Counted from the stretch's first letter, positions 43,924-53,639 are shown. The stretch is DNA of 64,000 nt from Siminovitchia sp047228825 (GCF_047228825.1 NZ_JBFEGN010000008.1:1-64000); one strand, 5' to 3'. Made by a program: numbers and translations. Notes: generated by a model from the sequence alone, not told the origin.

Positions 43924-45285
43924 ATGGAAAATAAATTGCCTTTTTCACAAATACTTGCCATTGGATTAATGCTTTTCGCTATGTTTTTAGGAGCCGGAAA
44001 CGTTATTTTTGCGCCGATGGTAGGCCAACAAGCTGGTACAAACACTTGGATTGCAATGGGCGGATTTTTAATCACAGGGGTTGGCTTAGTGCTGCTCGCA
44101 ATTATTGGGTTAACCCGAGGTGGGGGAACAATTGAAAAGTTAGCCGGAAGAGTTCACCCTACTTTTGCAGTCGTATATTCAGTTTTGTTGTTTTTAACGC
44201 TTGGACCAATATATGTAATTCCACGAACAACGTCTGTTGTTTATGAAATTGCGATTAACCCATTAACAGCAGCAACATCAAACATGAATATTTACCTATT
44301 TATTTTTTCAGTGATATTTATCGTTTTAACGATTTGGCTCTCATGGAACACAACAAAATTTGTTGATCGCCTAGGAAAAATCATCACACCGATTTTCGTG
44401 ATCTTATTAATTGTTTTAATTGGAAAGTCGATCATTACACCGATGGGAAGCTTTGGAGACCCTCAAGCGGAATATATAAGAGGCGCTTTCTTAAAAGGAT
44501 TTACCCAAGGTTACTATACGATGGACGTACTGGCTGCTTTCGTATTTGGCGGTATCTTCATTAAATCAATTAGTGCACTAGGGATCAAATCTGAAAAAGC
44601 AGTGTCAAGCCTATTTATTAAGGCCGGTATCATCACAATCATCGGACTAGTTGCTTTGCAAGTTTCCATGGCTTGGATTGGAGCTTCGAGTGTTGACTCT
44701 ATCGGATTTAAAGAAAATGGAGGAGAAATCCTCGCCCAAAGTGCCCTTACTTTATTCGGCAAATCTGGCATCTTTATGATCGGAACCGTTATCTTCTTAA
44801 CAGGCATCACAACGAATGTAGCTTGTTTAGCAGCGGTTTCTGAGTACTTTGAGAGGATTATTCCGTCAGTCTCTTATAAAAAATGGCTAATCATCTTTTC
44901 CATTTTGGGACTGATCATCACAAACTTTGGATTGAATACCATTTTAACGTTGGCCTCCCCAATCTTATTGCTGCTTTACCCTTTGGCGATTGCCTTGATT
45001 GTCTTGATCTTTACTAACAACTTGTTCCAAGGCCACAGATCTGTTTATGTCGGAACAATGATTGGAACAGGTGTTGTCGCCATCCTTGATGCCATTAAAG
45101 ATGCAGGCATTGCCCCAGAGGCCATTAACAATACTTTTGACTTCATCCCATTGTTCGAAAATGGCGCCGGCTGGATTATTACCGGATTCATAGGATTTTT
45201 AATTGGATTAATTGTAGCGAAAGCAAGAAAAGAACCTTCTACATTGCTTACAATGACTGGCCAGGGAGTGCAGGAGTCAGAGTAG
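43924..45285 (+). CDS. BrnQ-type (LIVCS) amino acid carrier
   Basis: 453 aa from the ATG at 43924 after GAGGAAGGGG; an upstream in-frame start at 43867 lacks a site. Twelve membrane helices; helix 1 contains FAMFLGAGNVIFAPMVGQQAG, and FLTLGPIYVIPRTTSVVYEI follows, both typical of branched-chain amino acid:cation symporters. Next to an inducible proline racemase it may carry proline instead of Leu/Ile/Val; this is inference. The 301-base gap 43623-43923 has no clear terminator, gene or sigma-54 site, so cotranscription with the racemase is possible. Confidence 0.85.
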   Translation: MENKLPFSQILAIGLMLFAMFLGAGNVIFAPMVGQQAGTNTWIAMGGFLITGVGLVLLAIIGLTRGGGTIEKLAGRVHPTFAVVYSVLLFLTLGPIYVIPRTTSVVYEIAINPLTAATSNMNIYLFIFSVIFIVLTIWLSWNTTKFVDRLGKIITPIFVILLIVLIGKSIITPMGSFGDPQAEYIRGAFLKGFTQGYYTMDVLAAFVFGGIFIKSISALGIKSEKAVSSLFIKAGIITIIGLVALQVSMAWIGASSVDSIGFKENGGEILAQSALTLFGKSGIFMIGTVIFLTGITTNVACLAAVSEYFERIIPSVSYKKWLIIFSILGLIITNFGLNTILTLASPILLLLYPLAIALIVLIFTNNLFQGHRSVYVGTMIGTGVVAILDAIKDAGIAPEAINNTFDFIPLFENGAGWIITGFIGFLIGLIVAKARKEPSTLLTMTGQGVQESE

Positions 45286-45310
45286 ACTATTATATAGTCA
45301 AAGGTTGGGG

Positions 45311-45336
45311 GTAGAGGAGGAAAATCTCTCCTCTAC
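45311..45336 (+). terminator. Hairpin after the BrnQ-type gene
   Basis: GTAGAGGAG / CTCCTCTAC perfect 9-bp stem with an 8-base loop, 25 bp after the stop. The following bases are T-poor, so termination may be weak. The stretch 45337-45635 holds nothing else I recognise. Confidence 0.5.
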
Positions 45337-45635
45337 CTCAACATACCCTTAAAACCCGATTTTTAGCGAGTATCAGCGCCGTACCTTTGTAAACTGCACA
45401 TGAAGGTTGTATCTGAATCCGTCCTAATGTTGTTGCCGAATATTTTATAGTGTAGTTGATTTTGTTGATAAGCATGAAGCTACTTGCCCTTGACCACCGT
45501 GCCACTTCTTAGTGGATCGTGGACTAGGGGAATTTTCTACACTTGTAAAGACAATAAAAAGACAAATTCAGGAAGGAGGGTTTATCTTAAAAAAATGATC
45601 TTGACAAAGGGATACATTACATTCCCTGCCGCAAA

Positions 45636-46161
45636 TTAAAAAACGGCCGGATTTACTGAACTGATTAATCTAGTCTCTCTATCAAGCGAATTTTCCCATT
45701 TATGAGGAATGGTTGAAGGAAAATGAATGGCATCCCCCTTTTTTAACAAGTATTTTTTTTCATTAATATAAATAAGAACCTCACCTTCCAATACATAATA
45801 AAACTCTTCTCCTGGATGCTGAACCAATTCTGGGTCTTTATGCTTTGGGTCTAAGGCAACAATAAAAGCATCAATTTTTCTGTCAGGGAAATGGCTGCTT
45901 AATCGTATTAGAGTCGAATCTGAACTGCTTATTCGAAAAGGCTTTTGTTCCTTTTTATAAACCGCATAGTTTAAATCGCTATCATCTTCAAAAAATATAC
46001 CATTGGCACTTCTAAAGCATCTGCTATTTTCTTCAATGAGGTAATGGCCAATGAAGTTGTTCCTCTTTCAACTTGCGAAAGGAAACTGACAGAAAGGCCA
46101 GTTGCAGTACCGAATTCTTTTAAGGTAGCCTCCTCTCTTTTCTTAGTTGATCAATCTTCAT
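45636..46161 (-). pseudogene. XRE-cupin regulator broken by two frameshifts
   Basis: Reading leftward from the ATG at 46161, three frames are needed: KIDQLRKERR, then LKEFGTATGLSVSFLSQVER and SLKKIADALEVPMVYF, then EDDSDLNYAVYKKEQ on to HPGEEFYYVLEGEVLIYINE and a stop. This is an HTH_3 domain followed by a cupin, about 175 residues as in intact relatives. The breaks lie near 46130 and in the A6 run at 45990-45995. The gene is non-functional unless these are sequencing errors. It probably once regulated a neighbouring transporter. Confidence 0.75.
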
Positions 46162-46286
46162 AAAAATGTCCTCCATCAATATCCTCTCTCCTCTTTTTAC
46201 AGTATAGATTAAATTAGTTGTAAAAAACTGAATTAATCAACCCTTTTTTCTTTTTAAAATTATCTTTTATTTAAAACGATCGATTA

Positions 46287-46317
46287 GGAAAGGCAGCCTT
46301 AATGGCTGCCCATTTCC
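46287..46317 (-). terminator. Terminator of the hydroxyproline operon
   Basis: GGAAA..GGCAGCC-ATTAA-GGCTGCC.TTTCC stem, 20 bp after the aldehyde dehydrogenase stop, where the leftward operon should end. Confidence 0.65.
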
Positions 46318-46337
46318 TTGCTCAAATAAAATGATCG

Positions 46338-47822
46338 TTATTTCACCTTCACCCACACACTCTTCACTTCAGTATATTCATTGAGGGCATAGCTTCCCAG
46401 TTCCCGGCCAATCCCCGATTGTTTATAGCCGCCAAATGGAGCGCCTTCCATTTCCAAGCCGTAGTCGTTAATCCAGACAGTGCCAGCCTCGAGACGGCTT
46501 GCCACATAATGGGCTGTTTGAATATTTTCCGACCAAATCCCCGCGGCCAGGCCATAATTGCTGTCGTTTGCCCTGCGGATGACCTCTTCCACTGTGTCAA
46601 ACGGCATGACAACAACGACCGGGCCGAAAATTTCTTCCCTGGCGATGACCATATCATCAGTCACATCGGCAAAAATAGTCGGCTGCATAAAATAGCCTTT
46701 ATCAAATGCCCGCTTTCCGCCTGCAACAATTTTGGCTCCTTCTTCCTCTCCCTTTTGAATATAGCCAAGGACGCGCTCTAATTGCTTCTTGGAAATGAGC
46801 GGCCCCATTTCCGTTTTCTCATCGAGACCGTTGCCCAAAACAAGTTGGTTCGCTTTTTCTGCAAGAGCATTCAAAACTTTGTCGTACAATGAACGCTGCA
46901 CATAGACACGTGAACCTGCGCTACAGTTTTGTCCGTGATTGTACATGATCCCTTGGAAGGCTCCTTCAATCGCTTCTTCCAAATTGGCATCTTCAAAAAT
47001 GATGTTTGGCGATTTGCCCCCAAGTTCCAGGGTGACATGTTTGATTTGATCCGCCGCTTTTTTCATGATGTTTTTACCCGTAACTGTCGATCCGGTAAAT
47101 GCCACTTTATTGATCTTTGGATGTGTAACAATTGCTTCACCAGCTACTGGGCCAAATCCCGGAACGATATTGACCACGCCGTCAGGAAAGCCTGCTTCTT
47201 TAAAAAGTTTAGCTGCATAAAGAAGCGAAAGAGGCGTTTGTTCGGCAGGCTTGATCACCACGGTACAACCCGTTGCAAGTGCCGCTCCCATTTTCCATGA
47301 TGCCATGGCCAATGGAAAATTCCACGGGATAATTTGCCCCACAACCCCTACCGGTTCGTGAACCGTATAATTTAAATATTGTTTGGAAATGGGGATTGTT
47401 TGTCCATACAACTTCGTTGCCCATCCGGCATAATAGCGGAAATGGTTCACTGTTCCATCGACATCGTCTTCCAGCGCACATTGATAAGGTTTTCCGTTAT
47501 CAAGCGTTTCAAGCTGGGCAAGCTCCTCCCTGTTTTCTGCCAGCAAATCAGCAAATTTATAAATGAGGTGAGATCGTTCTGCTGTCGTCAATTCCGACCA
47601 CGGACCTTTATGAAAGGCCTTATGGGCCGCTTCAACCGCCAGGTTAATATCGTCAGGCTGCGCTTCACTGATGGTTGCGAGTGCTTCCTCTGTTGCCGGA
47701 TTGATCGTTTCAAATGTTTTCCCGCTTGTTGAAGGCGTAAATTCTCCATTAATATATAGACCAATCGGCCCACTTAAAAATTCCTTTACTTTCGGTTTCA
47801 GTTCAATTTGGGAAATAAGCAT
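46338..47822 (-). CDS. Aldehyde dehydrogenase, probable 2-oxoglutarate semialdehyde dehydrogenase
   Basis: 494 aa NAD(P)+ enzyme. IIPWNFPLAMASWKMGAALA, cofactor loop FTGSTVTGKNIM, catalytic Glu in LELGGKSPNIIF, catalytic Cys in NHGQNCSAGSRVY, and EIFGPVV. By sequence it is a DhaS/betaine-aldehyde-type ALDH; its place as last gene of the hydroxyproline operon points to oxidation of 2-oxoglutarate semialdehyde to 2-oxoglutarate, the final step. Follows the deaminase gene by 21 bp. Confidence 0.82.
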   Translation of the reverse strand: MLISQIELKPKVKEFLSGPIGLYINGEFTPSTSGKTFETINPATEEALATISEAQPDDINLAVEAAHKAFHKGPWSELTTAERSHLIYKFADLLAENREELAQLETLDNGKPYQCALEDDVDGTVNHFRYYAGWATKLYGQTIPISKQYLNYTVHEPVGVVGQIIPWNFPLAMASWKMGAALATGCTVVIKPAEQTPLSLLYAAKLFKEAGFPDGVVNIVPGFGPVAGEAIVTHPKINKVAFTGSTVTGKNIMKKAADQIKHVTLELGGKSPNIIFEDANLEEAIEGAFQGIMYNHGQNCSAGSRVYVQRSLYDKVLNALAEKANQLVLGNGLDEKTEMGPLISKKQLERVLGYIQKGEEEGAKIVAGGKRAFDKGYFMQPTIFADVTDDMVIAREEIFGPVVVVMPFDTVEEVIRRANDSNYGLAAGIWSENIQTAHYVASRLEAGTVWINDYGLEMEGAPFGGYKQSGIGRELGSYALNEYTEVKSVWVKVK

Positions 47823-47843
47823 TTTCCTTCCTCCTTCACTTGA

Positions 47844-48740
47844 CTAGATATGAGAAATCTCGGTTACATTCGCCATAATCGCTTTCAACTTCTCTTTCTC
47901 CTCCGGCGTCAATCCCAGCCTCGGATAACGGGACGGACCTCCGGCCTGGCCATTTAGTTCCATGGCCCGCTTGACGATTTGCACATATTTCCCTGACCCT
48001 TCCAGAAATTTGCAGAGCGGGAGAATGCGGTCGTTGATGTCCCACGCTTTGTCAATCTCGCCTTTTTGAAAATGGTTAAACATGTCTGTTACAAGCTTCG
48101 GTACGATGTTGCCGGCCACGGATACCCAGCCTGTAGCTCCGACGAAATACGATTCCATGACAAGCTCCTCGGCCCCGCAAAACACTTCAATGTCGCCTTT
48201 TCCTTCACGTGCCAGGTCCCTTGCTTTCTGGATATCCCCGCTCGATTCTTTGACATGTGTAATGTTCTCGCAATCTCTCCCAAGTCTAAGCATCAGCTCT
48301 GTGCCCATGTCAATTCCCGACAGGCCGGGATTGTTATACAGCATGATTGGGAGGTTCGTTTCTTTGGCTACTTCTTTAAAATGAAAATAAATTTCTTCTT
48401 CCTTTGGTTTACAGTAGTATGGATTGATAATAAGGGCTGCTTCCGCGCCGTTCGCTTCCGCCTGCTTCGTGTATTCGATCGTTTCTTTCGTCGTTTCGGA
48501 CGCTGTTCCAACCATTACCGGGATTCGTCCGTTCACTTCTTTGACCACCGTTTCAACCATCCTGAATTTTTCATCCTTCGTCAGGCTGACGAACTCCCCT
48601 GTGCTACCGTTGATGATAATTCCGGCGACACCCTGCTCGATAAAATAATTTACATTGTTCTTGACGCCCTCCCAATCAATCTCCTGATTTTCATTCATCG
48701 GGGTAATTAAAACCGGAAAAGCTCCTCTGATTTTTGACAT
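47844..48740 (-). CDS. DapA-family lyase, probable pyrroline-4-hydroxy-2-carboxylate deaminase
   Basis: 298 aa from the ATG at 48740 after GGGAGG; an open extension to 48860 lacks a site. DHDPS/NAL TIM barrel: GAFPVLITPMNENQEIDW, NGSTGEFVSLTKDE, NPYYCKPKEEEIYFHFKEVA with the catalytic Tyr region, and HVKESSGDIQ with the Schiff-base Lys. In hydroxyproline clusters this family member deaminates 1-pyrroline-4-hydroxy-2-carboxylate to 2-oxoglutarate semialdehyde. Alternative functions of the family (DapA, KDG aldolase) fit the context less well. Confidence 0.82.
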   Translation of the reverse strand: MSKIRGAFPVLITPMNENQEIDWEGVKNNVNYFIEQGVAGIIINGSTGEFVSLTKDEKFRMVETVVKEVNGRIPVMVGTASETTKETIEYTKQAEANGAEAALIINPYYCKPKEEEIYFHFKEVAKETNLPIMLYNNPGLSGIDMGTELMLRLGRDCENITHVKESSGDIQKARDLAREGKGDIEVFCGAEELVMESYFVGATGWVSVAGNIVPKLVTDMFNHFQKGEIDKAWDINDRILPLCKFLEGSGKYVQIVKRAMELNGQAGGPSRYPRLGLTPEEKEKLKAIMANVTEISHI

Positions 48741-48957
48741 GCTTTTTTCCTCCCATTTATATATTATGTCTGTCAATCTGTTGATCTGTCTCTTTTGCTC
48801 ACTGAGTATTCCGTATACCAATGAACTTGTTGCTGTTAACCATAAAGTCCCGTTTTCCATTCAATGAACCTGCAATCATTTACCGAAGCCGAAGCGTTGA
48901 CATCAATAAATGGTACGGATAGCTTCAGGTGCATGATTTGTTAAATCGCTTTCATTT

Positions 48958-50427
48958 TTATCCGAGTGAACTCTTTTTACCGGGAGAACGTTCTTCACGA
49001 CTTTTTTCCTCCCAAAAATCAGCACCGCTAATGCCGGCTGTAATGGGATCGAAAACTGGATCTTTACCCGCTTTTTTCTGAGTTTCATAATCTTTTAATA
49101 CCTTTAAAGTCGGTTTAGTAAGCAGCACAATTGCTAACAGACTGAGCCATGCCATTGAGCCAAATCCGATATCGCCAAGAGCCCACATCATGGATGATGA
49201 TTTAACGCTGCCGACAAAGATCATGAGGAGCATGACAACTTTTAGAATTGTTTTCAGCCAAGGCAAATCCCGCTTGCCGCTCAAATACACCAACGTCGTT
49301 TCGGCAATATAGTAATAAGCCATTAATGTTGTAAAAGCAAAGAAGAAAATGGCAATGGAGACAAATCCGGGGCCGAACCCAGGCAATGCCGTTTCTATTG
49401 CCATCTGAGTATAGACCGGACCAGGTTCAACATTTGCCAGCGGCTGGACAATAGGGGCTTTTCCTTCCGGTGTAACGTTATACATCCCGGTTGCCAATAT
49501 CATTAAAGCGGTTGCCGTACAAACCACAATGGTATCGATGTAGACAGAAAAAGCCTGTACCAATCCCTGTTTGGCAGGATGCGTTATTTCGGCAGCAGCG
49601 GAACTATAGGTTGCCTCACCGCAGCCGGCAACATTAGAAAAAATTGCACGCCTTACACCCCAGGCAATTGCTGTTCCCACAATCCCTCCAAAAATTTGAT
49701 TAGATCCGAATGCACTGGTGAAAATCAGGGAAAACATAGCCGGAACTTTGTCATAATTCATCCCCAAAACAATAAAAGTAACTGCAACATAACCTAAAGC
49801 CATAAATGGAACAACGGTTTGTGATACACTCGCGATGCGTTTTACGCCTCCGAAAATAACAGCTCCGAGCAGGATAACCAAGAATATTCCTGTAACAGTC
49901 TTGCTTAAACCAAACGCGTTTTCCAATCCCGCCGCAATATTATTTGCCTGTACCCCAGGTGTTAAAAATCCGTAGGATATCGTTACAACTACGGCCATGA
50001 TGGCGGCAAACCACTTAAGCTTCAATCCTTTTTCAATAAAATACGGAGTTCCTCCGCGGTATTCATCTCCAACTTTAGTCTTGTATACTTGAGCAAGCGT
50101 TGATTCAATAAAGGCACTTGCTCCGCCCAGCAAAGCCATGATCCACATCCAAAAAACAGCTCCGGGGCCGCCGTAGGCAATAGCGGTAGCAACGCCGGCG
50201 ATATTTCCTACCCCTATTCGGCCTGATAAAGCCAAGCAAAACGCCTGAAAAGAAGAAATCCCATTCTCGGAACTTTTACCCTCAAACAGCAGCTTGATCA
50301 TTTCCTTAAAGTACCGGATTTGTACGAACCGCGTCATAATGGTGAAAAATAACCCCGCACCAAGTGCTAAAACAACAAGACCGGTACCCCATACTTGATC
50401 AACCAGCCAATTAATCATTTCTTCCAT
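48958..50427 (-). CDS. AGCS-family Na+/amino acid symporter
   Basis: 489 aa, about 11 helices. AGCS marks: FCLALSGRIGVGNIAGVATAIAYGGPGAVFWMW near residue 70, EYRGGTPYFIEKGL and NVAGCGEATYSSAAAEITHPAKQG. Family members import alanine or glycine with Na+. Located inside the hydroxyproline operon, it is the best candidate for hydroxyproline (or proline/alanine) uptake. The C-terminal tail is long and charged (EEKSREERSPGKK). Confidence 0.88.
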   Translation of the reverse strand: MEEMINWLVDQVWGTGLVVLALGAGLFFTIMTRFVQIRYFKEMIKLLFEGKSSENGISSFQAFCLALSGRIGVGNIAGVATAIAYGGPGAVFWMWIMALLGGASAFIESTLAQVYKTKVGDEYRGGTPYFIEKGLKLKWFAAIMAVVVTISYGFLTPGVQANNIAAGLENAFGLSKTVTGIFLVILLGAVIFGGVKRIASVSQTVVPFMALGYVAVTFIVLGMNYDKVPAMFSLIFTSAFGSNQIFGGIVGTAIAWGVRRAIFSNVAGCGEATYSSAAAEITHPAKQGLVQAFSVYIDTIVVCTATALMILATGMYNVTPEGKAPIVQPLANVEPGPVYTQMAIETALPGFGPGFVSIAIFFFAFTTLMAYYYIAETTLVYLSGKRDLPWLKTILKVVMLLMIFVGSVKSSSMMWALGDIGFGSMAWLSLLAIVLLTKPTLKVLKDYETQKKAGKDPVFDPITAGISGADFWEEKSREERSPGKKSSLG

Positions 50428-50461
50428 ATGTGAGTCTCCCTTCCTATCACAAATGGGTCAT

Positions 50462-51400
50462 TTACTTAATCAAGAAGCCTTTCGGCAAAGGATCCGTCGG
50501 GTCAAGCACGAATGTTTGCAAACCGGTAATAAATCCTCTTGCTTCTAAATTGAACTGATACTTTCCACCTTTTTGTTCCGCCCTGGCTTCGAGAAAACTT
50601 CCAAAAATGCTTTCATTTTTAATGGCCTCGTCGGGTTTAAGATCCCCTTTTGACAATAGGCTTGCCAAGCAAGCTGCCGTAGGACCGAAACCCGGTGAAC
50701 GGATGATCCAGCCGTCCTTCCGGAATGTAATGGTTTTGAGTCGCCCTTGCTGAATGGAGCAATCATCCATAAGGATTACTCCTTGAATTTCCGGATTTGG
50801 TTTTAGCGCCTGCAAAGTGCTTTGCCCCCATTCTTTTAACGCCGAAAGCTCTTTTAGCTCAATGACGGCAGTCACATCGCTTTTATGAAACAATGCATAT
50901 CTCTGATCTGCCTGAACTACTGTATATGCCAAATGATTGAGGGGTGCATCAGCCTGAATCAAAGTACAGCCTCCAAGTTTCAGCCCGACCGATACAACCT
51001 GTTCTTTCTCCATGACGGCCGCTGCCGAAAGGATGCCTTGAACGGTTTCTATCAAATATTCTCCGGACTCTTTCTCCTTTAATTGGCCGTTTTCAAGCAA
51101 GGCAGTCAGAACGGCAACGATTCCGCCATAATGATCAGAAACAGTTCCCTCTTGGCTGAAAAAGATGGCGGCTATATCTGCTTCTTTACTTACAGGCGGG
51201 ACAACAAGACAGCCGGTGATCCCTGCAAACCCACGCGGCTCTTTGACAAGCAGTGAAATTTCTTCCGAAAAGGCGGCCGGAAGCTTTTCCTCCAATTCTT
51301 GCAGACTCCTATAATGAACGAGAGGCACATCATGGATGATCCGAAAAACTTCGCCCGCTACGTGCACGTCTGTCGTGCTGTATATTTTTTGCAGCTTCAT
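50462..51400 (-). CDS. Proline-racemase-like protein lacking both catalytic cysteines
   Basis: 312 aa and clearly homologous to the epimerase next to it over its whole length (TDVHVAGEVFRIIHDVP, LLVKEPRGFAGITGCLV, C-terminal GFITGLQTFVLDPTDPLPKGFLIK). The first active-site motif MCGH is replaced by DHYG (His90 at the Cys position), and DRSPCGTGT by IRSPGFGPT (Gly237 at the Cys position). It cannot work as a two-base cysteine racemase, nor like trans-3-hydroxyproline dehydratase. No frameshift is seen and the gene overlaps the epimerase stop by 4 bases, so it is expressed in step with it. Function unknown: pseudo-enzyme subunit or new activity. Confidence 0.82.
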   Translation of the reverse strand: MKLQKIYSTTDVHVAGEVFRIIHDVPLVHYRSLQELEEKLPAAFSEEISLLVKEPRGFAGITGCLVVPPVSKEADIAAIFFSQEGTVSDHYGGIVAVLTALLENGQLKEKESGEYLIETVQGILSAAAVMEKEQVVSVGLKLGGCTLIQADAPLNHLAYTVVQADQRYALFHKSDVTAVIELKELSALKEWGQSTLQALKPNPEIQGVILMDDCSIQQGRLKTITFRKDGWIIRSPGFGPTAACLASLLSKGDLKPDEAIKNESIFGSFLEARAEQKGGKYQFNLEARGFITGLQTFVLDPTDPLPKGFLIK

Positions 51401-52434
51401 GTCACATCCTCCGTTTCCTGCTCCATCGGCGGAATGAGAAGAAACCCTTCCCTGAGCGGATCTTCCTCGTTGTAAAAAAAACGGTGCATTCCCATTAGCC
51501 AGGCCGATCCCGATATGTTTGTCACAACCGCCTCCACACCTTCGACCTTCGTTTCATGCAGTACGCGCCCTTTAAATAACGTACCGACGATACTCTCATG
51601 GACAAATTTGTCCCCGATTTTTATCTCGCCATTCCCATATAGAACAGCCAACTTCGCTGAAGTCCCCGTCCCGCACGGTGAACGGTCGATTCCGCCCGGC
51701 GGTACAACGACCGTGTTTTTCACGTCCGCCTTTTTATGCGTAGGATCCGTGAAAAATTCCACATGGGTAAGCCCCGTGATAAACGGATATTGCGGGTGGA
51801 CGACTTCCGTTGTTTCATTGATGGCATTTCTGATTTTGATCGCCTTGGCAATAATGTCGGAGGCGTTTTCAGGAACCAAGTCAAGCCCGACCGATTTTGC
51901 ATGGATAATCGCGTAAAAGTTCCCGCCATATGCAATATCCGCCTGCACTTCGCCGATACCTTCGACATCAACGTTAACGCTTTTCAACAAAAATGACGGC
52001 ACATTGTTAAAAGAAACTTCCACCGCCTTCCCGTTTTCTACAAGGATATCTACTTCCACCAATCCGGCCGGCGTATCCAGTTTCAAGGATGTGACAGGCT
52101 CCTTTGCCGTGATGATTCCTGACTCAATCAGAGCTGTACAGACACCGATCGTATCATGTCCGCACATCGGCAAATACCCGCCCGTTTCTATATAAATCAC
52201 TCCGATATCCGCATCGGGATCGCACGGCTCCGTCAAGAGAACACCGGACATGACATCATGCCCCCTTGGTTCATTCATGAGGAGCTTGCGGATCCAGTCA
52301 TATTCATTTTTCATGTACAGCATCTTCTCCGACATCGTCTTTCCTTTTAATTCGGGAAGTCCGCTGATGAGCGTTCTTGTCGGATTTCCTCCCGTATGTG
52401 TATCAATCGTTGTAAACACCTTTTGTGCCTTCAA
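51397..52434 (-). CDS. 4-hydroxyproline 2-epimerase
   Basis: 345 aa of the proline racemase family. Cysteines C91 (LPMCGHDTIG) and C254 (DRSPCGTGTSAK) are the two acid/base residues. IDTHTGGNPTRTLISGLP at the N-terminus is the form found in hydroxyproline epimerases. It converts trans-4-hydroxy-L-proline to cis-4-hydroxy-D-proline, the first step of the pathway. It overlaps both neighbours by 4 bases (ATGA type): the dehydrogenase subunit upstream and the cysteine-less paralogue downstream. Confidence 0.88.
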   Translation of the reverse strand: MKAQKVFTTIDTHTGGNPTRTLISGLPELKGKTMSEKMLYMKNEYDWIRKLLMNEPRGHDVMSGVLLTEPCDPDADIGVIYIETGGYLPMCGHDTIGVCTALIESGIITAKEPVTSLKLDTPAGLVEVDILVENGKAVEVSFNNVPSFLLKSVNVDVEGIGEVQADIAYGGNFYAIIHAKSVGLDLVPENASDIIAKAIKIRNAINETTEVVHPQYPFITGLTHVEFFTDPTHKKADVKNTVVVPPGGIDRSPCGTGTSAKLAVLYGNGEIKIGDKFVHESIVGTLFKGRVLHETKVEGVEAVVTNISGSAWLMGMHRFFYNEEDPLREGFLLIPPMEQETEDVT

Positions 52435-53606
52435 ATGCTGGCCACCTCTTTCTTGAAACGGTTATAGCTGAGAGGAGTGATGGGTATGGAGGTCTCTTTT
52501 TCATTAATCATTTCTTCGACCACTTTCCCGGTAACAGCAGCCAGGCTGATTCCGTCCCCCTCATGCCCTGCTGCTATATAAAAATGAGGAATTTCATCAA
52601 CCCGCGACACGATGGGCAAATGATCTTCCGTGTACGGCCTGAGGCCTGCATAAGAACGAATCATCATCATATCCGCCATTTTCGGGTAAAAGCGAATGGC
52701 CCTGCGCGCAATGCATTGAATCACTTCTTGCCTCACCTTCGTGTTGAAACCAACAAATTCCCGGCTGCTCCCGATTAAAAAATTTTGGCTTTCCGTTGGT
52801 TCAAAGACGAGAGCCACCCCGTATTTTTCCGTCAACGGATCGACCCGGCGTTCGCCGCCAAACTTTGAAATTAAATAGCCAAACTCCATCACTTTTCTGG
52901 AACCGACATAGTCCTGTCTGGAGGCAACGATAATATGTCCTTTCCTCGGCTTGATTGGAATCGACAGACCGAGCATTTCTCCAATTTTTGGGGCCCACAC
53001 ACCAGCAGCATTCACGACATGGTTCGCTGTAAACAGTCCGTTCGATGTATCGACGGAGAACATCCCGTTTTCTTCCTTTTTTACATCCATGACCTCTGTA
53101 TGTTTCCAGGCCTCCGCCCCCTGCTTCATGGCCGCCTCCAACAATGCAAAAGCGAGCATGTATGGATTGACGGTTGAATCTGTGGCACATTCCAAGCCGC
53201 CAAGCAGATCATCCGCAAAATACTTGGACTCTTGCCGTATATCGCTTTGGTCCAGCATCCGAAACGGCAATCCCTCTGCTTTTTGGCGCTCTACCCATTG
53301 CTCAGCCGCTTCCATTTCCTCTTCCGATTCACAGACAAGGATGCTTCCGGGAGCCCGATATTCAAACGGGTAATCCAACTCGCACGATAAATCATCAACG
53401 AGCTGTTGGCTGACCAAAGACATCCGGCTGTCAAAACCCGGATCTTTATCAATGGCCAAAATATTTCCGTCACAGCGGGAAGATGTACCACTTACAAAAT
53501 CTCCTTTTTCAACAATGGACACTTGCCGCCCGGATTTGGACACGTAATAGGCGATGGCGCAACCGATAATGCCCCCGCCGATCACCAACACGTCACAATG
53601 TTTCAA
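52431..53606 (-). CDS. FAD-dependent D-hydroxyproline dehydrogenase, beta-type subunit
   Basis: 391 aa from a TTG at 53606 after GGGAGG. An open extension to 53678 would run through the -24/-12 promoter, so it is rejected. DAO/DadA-type flavoprotein: CDVLVIGGGIIGCAIAYYVS at the N-terminus, GTSSRCDGNILAIDKDPG and RPYTEDHLPIVSRV. The family includes HcnC and the beta subunit of D-hydroxyproline/D-proline dehydrogenases, which oxidise the cis-4-hydroxy-D-proline produced by the adjacent epimerase. The alpha subunit and two iron-sulfur parts lie beyond the divergent activator gene at 55.5-57.3 kb. Confidence 0.83.
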   Translation of the reverse strand: MKHCDVLVIGGGIIGCAIAYYVSKSGRQVSIVEKGDFVSGTSSRCDGNILAIDKDPGFDSRMSLVSQQLVDDLSCELDYPFEYRAPGSILVCESEEEMEAAEQWVERQKAEGLPFRMLDQSDIRQESKYFADDLLGGLECATDSTVNPYMLAFALLEAAMKQGAEAWKHTEVMDVKKEENGMFSVDTSNGLFTANHVVNAAGVWAPKIGEMLGLSIPIKPRKGHIIVASRQDYVGSRKVMEFGYLISKFGGERRVDPLTEKYGVALVFEPTESQNFLIGSSREFVGFNTKVRQEVIQCIARRAIRFYPKMADMMMIRSYAGLRPYTEDHLPIVSRVDEIPHFYIAAGHEGDGISLAAVTGKVVEEMINEKETSIPITPLSYNRFKKEVASI

Positions 53607-53639
53607 AGCTGTTCCTCCCTTCGGTGTGCCTTTATGAGT

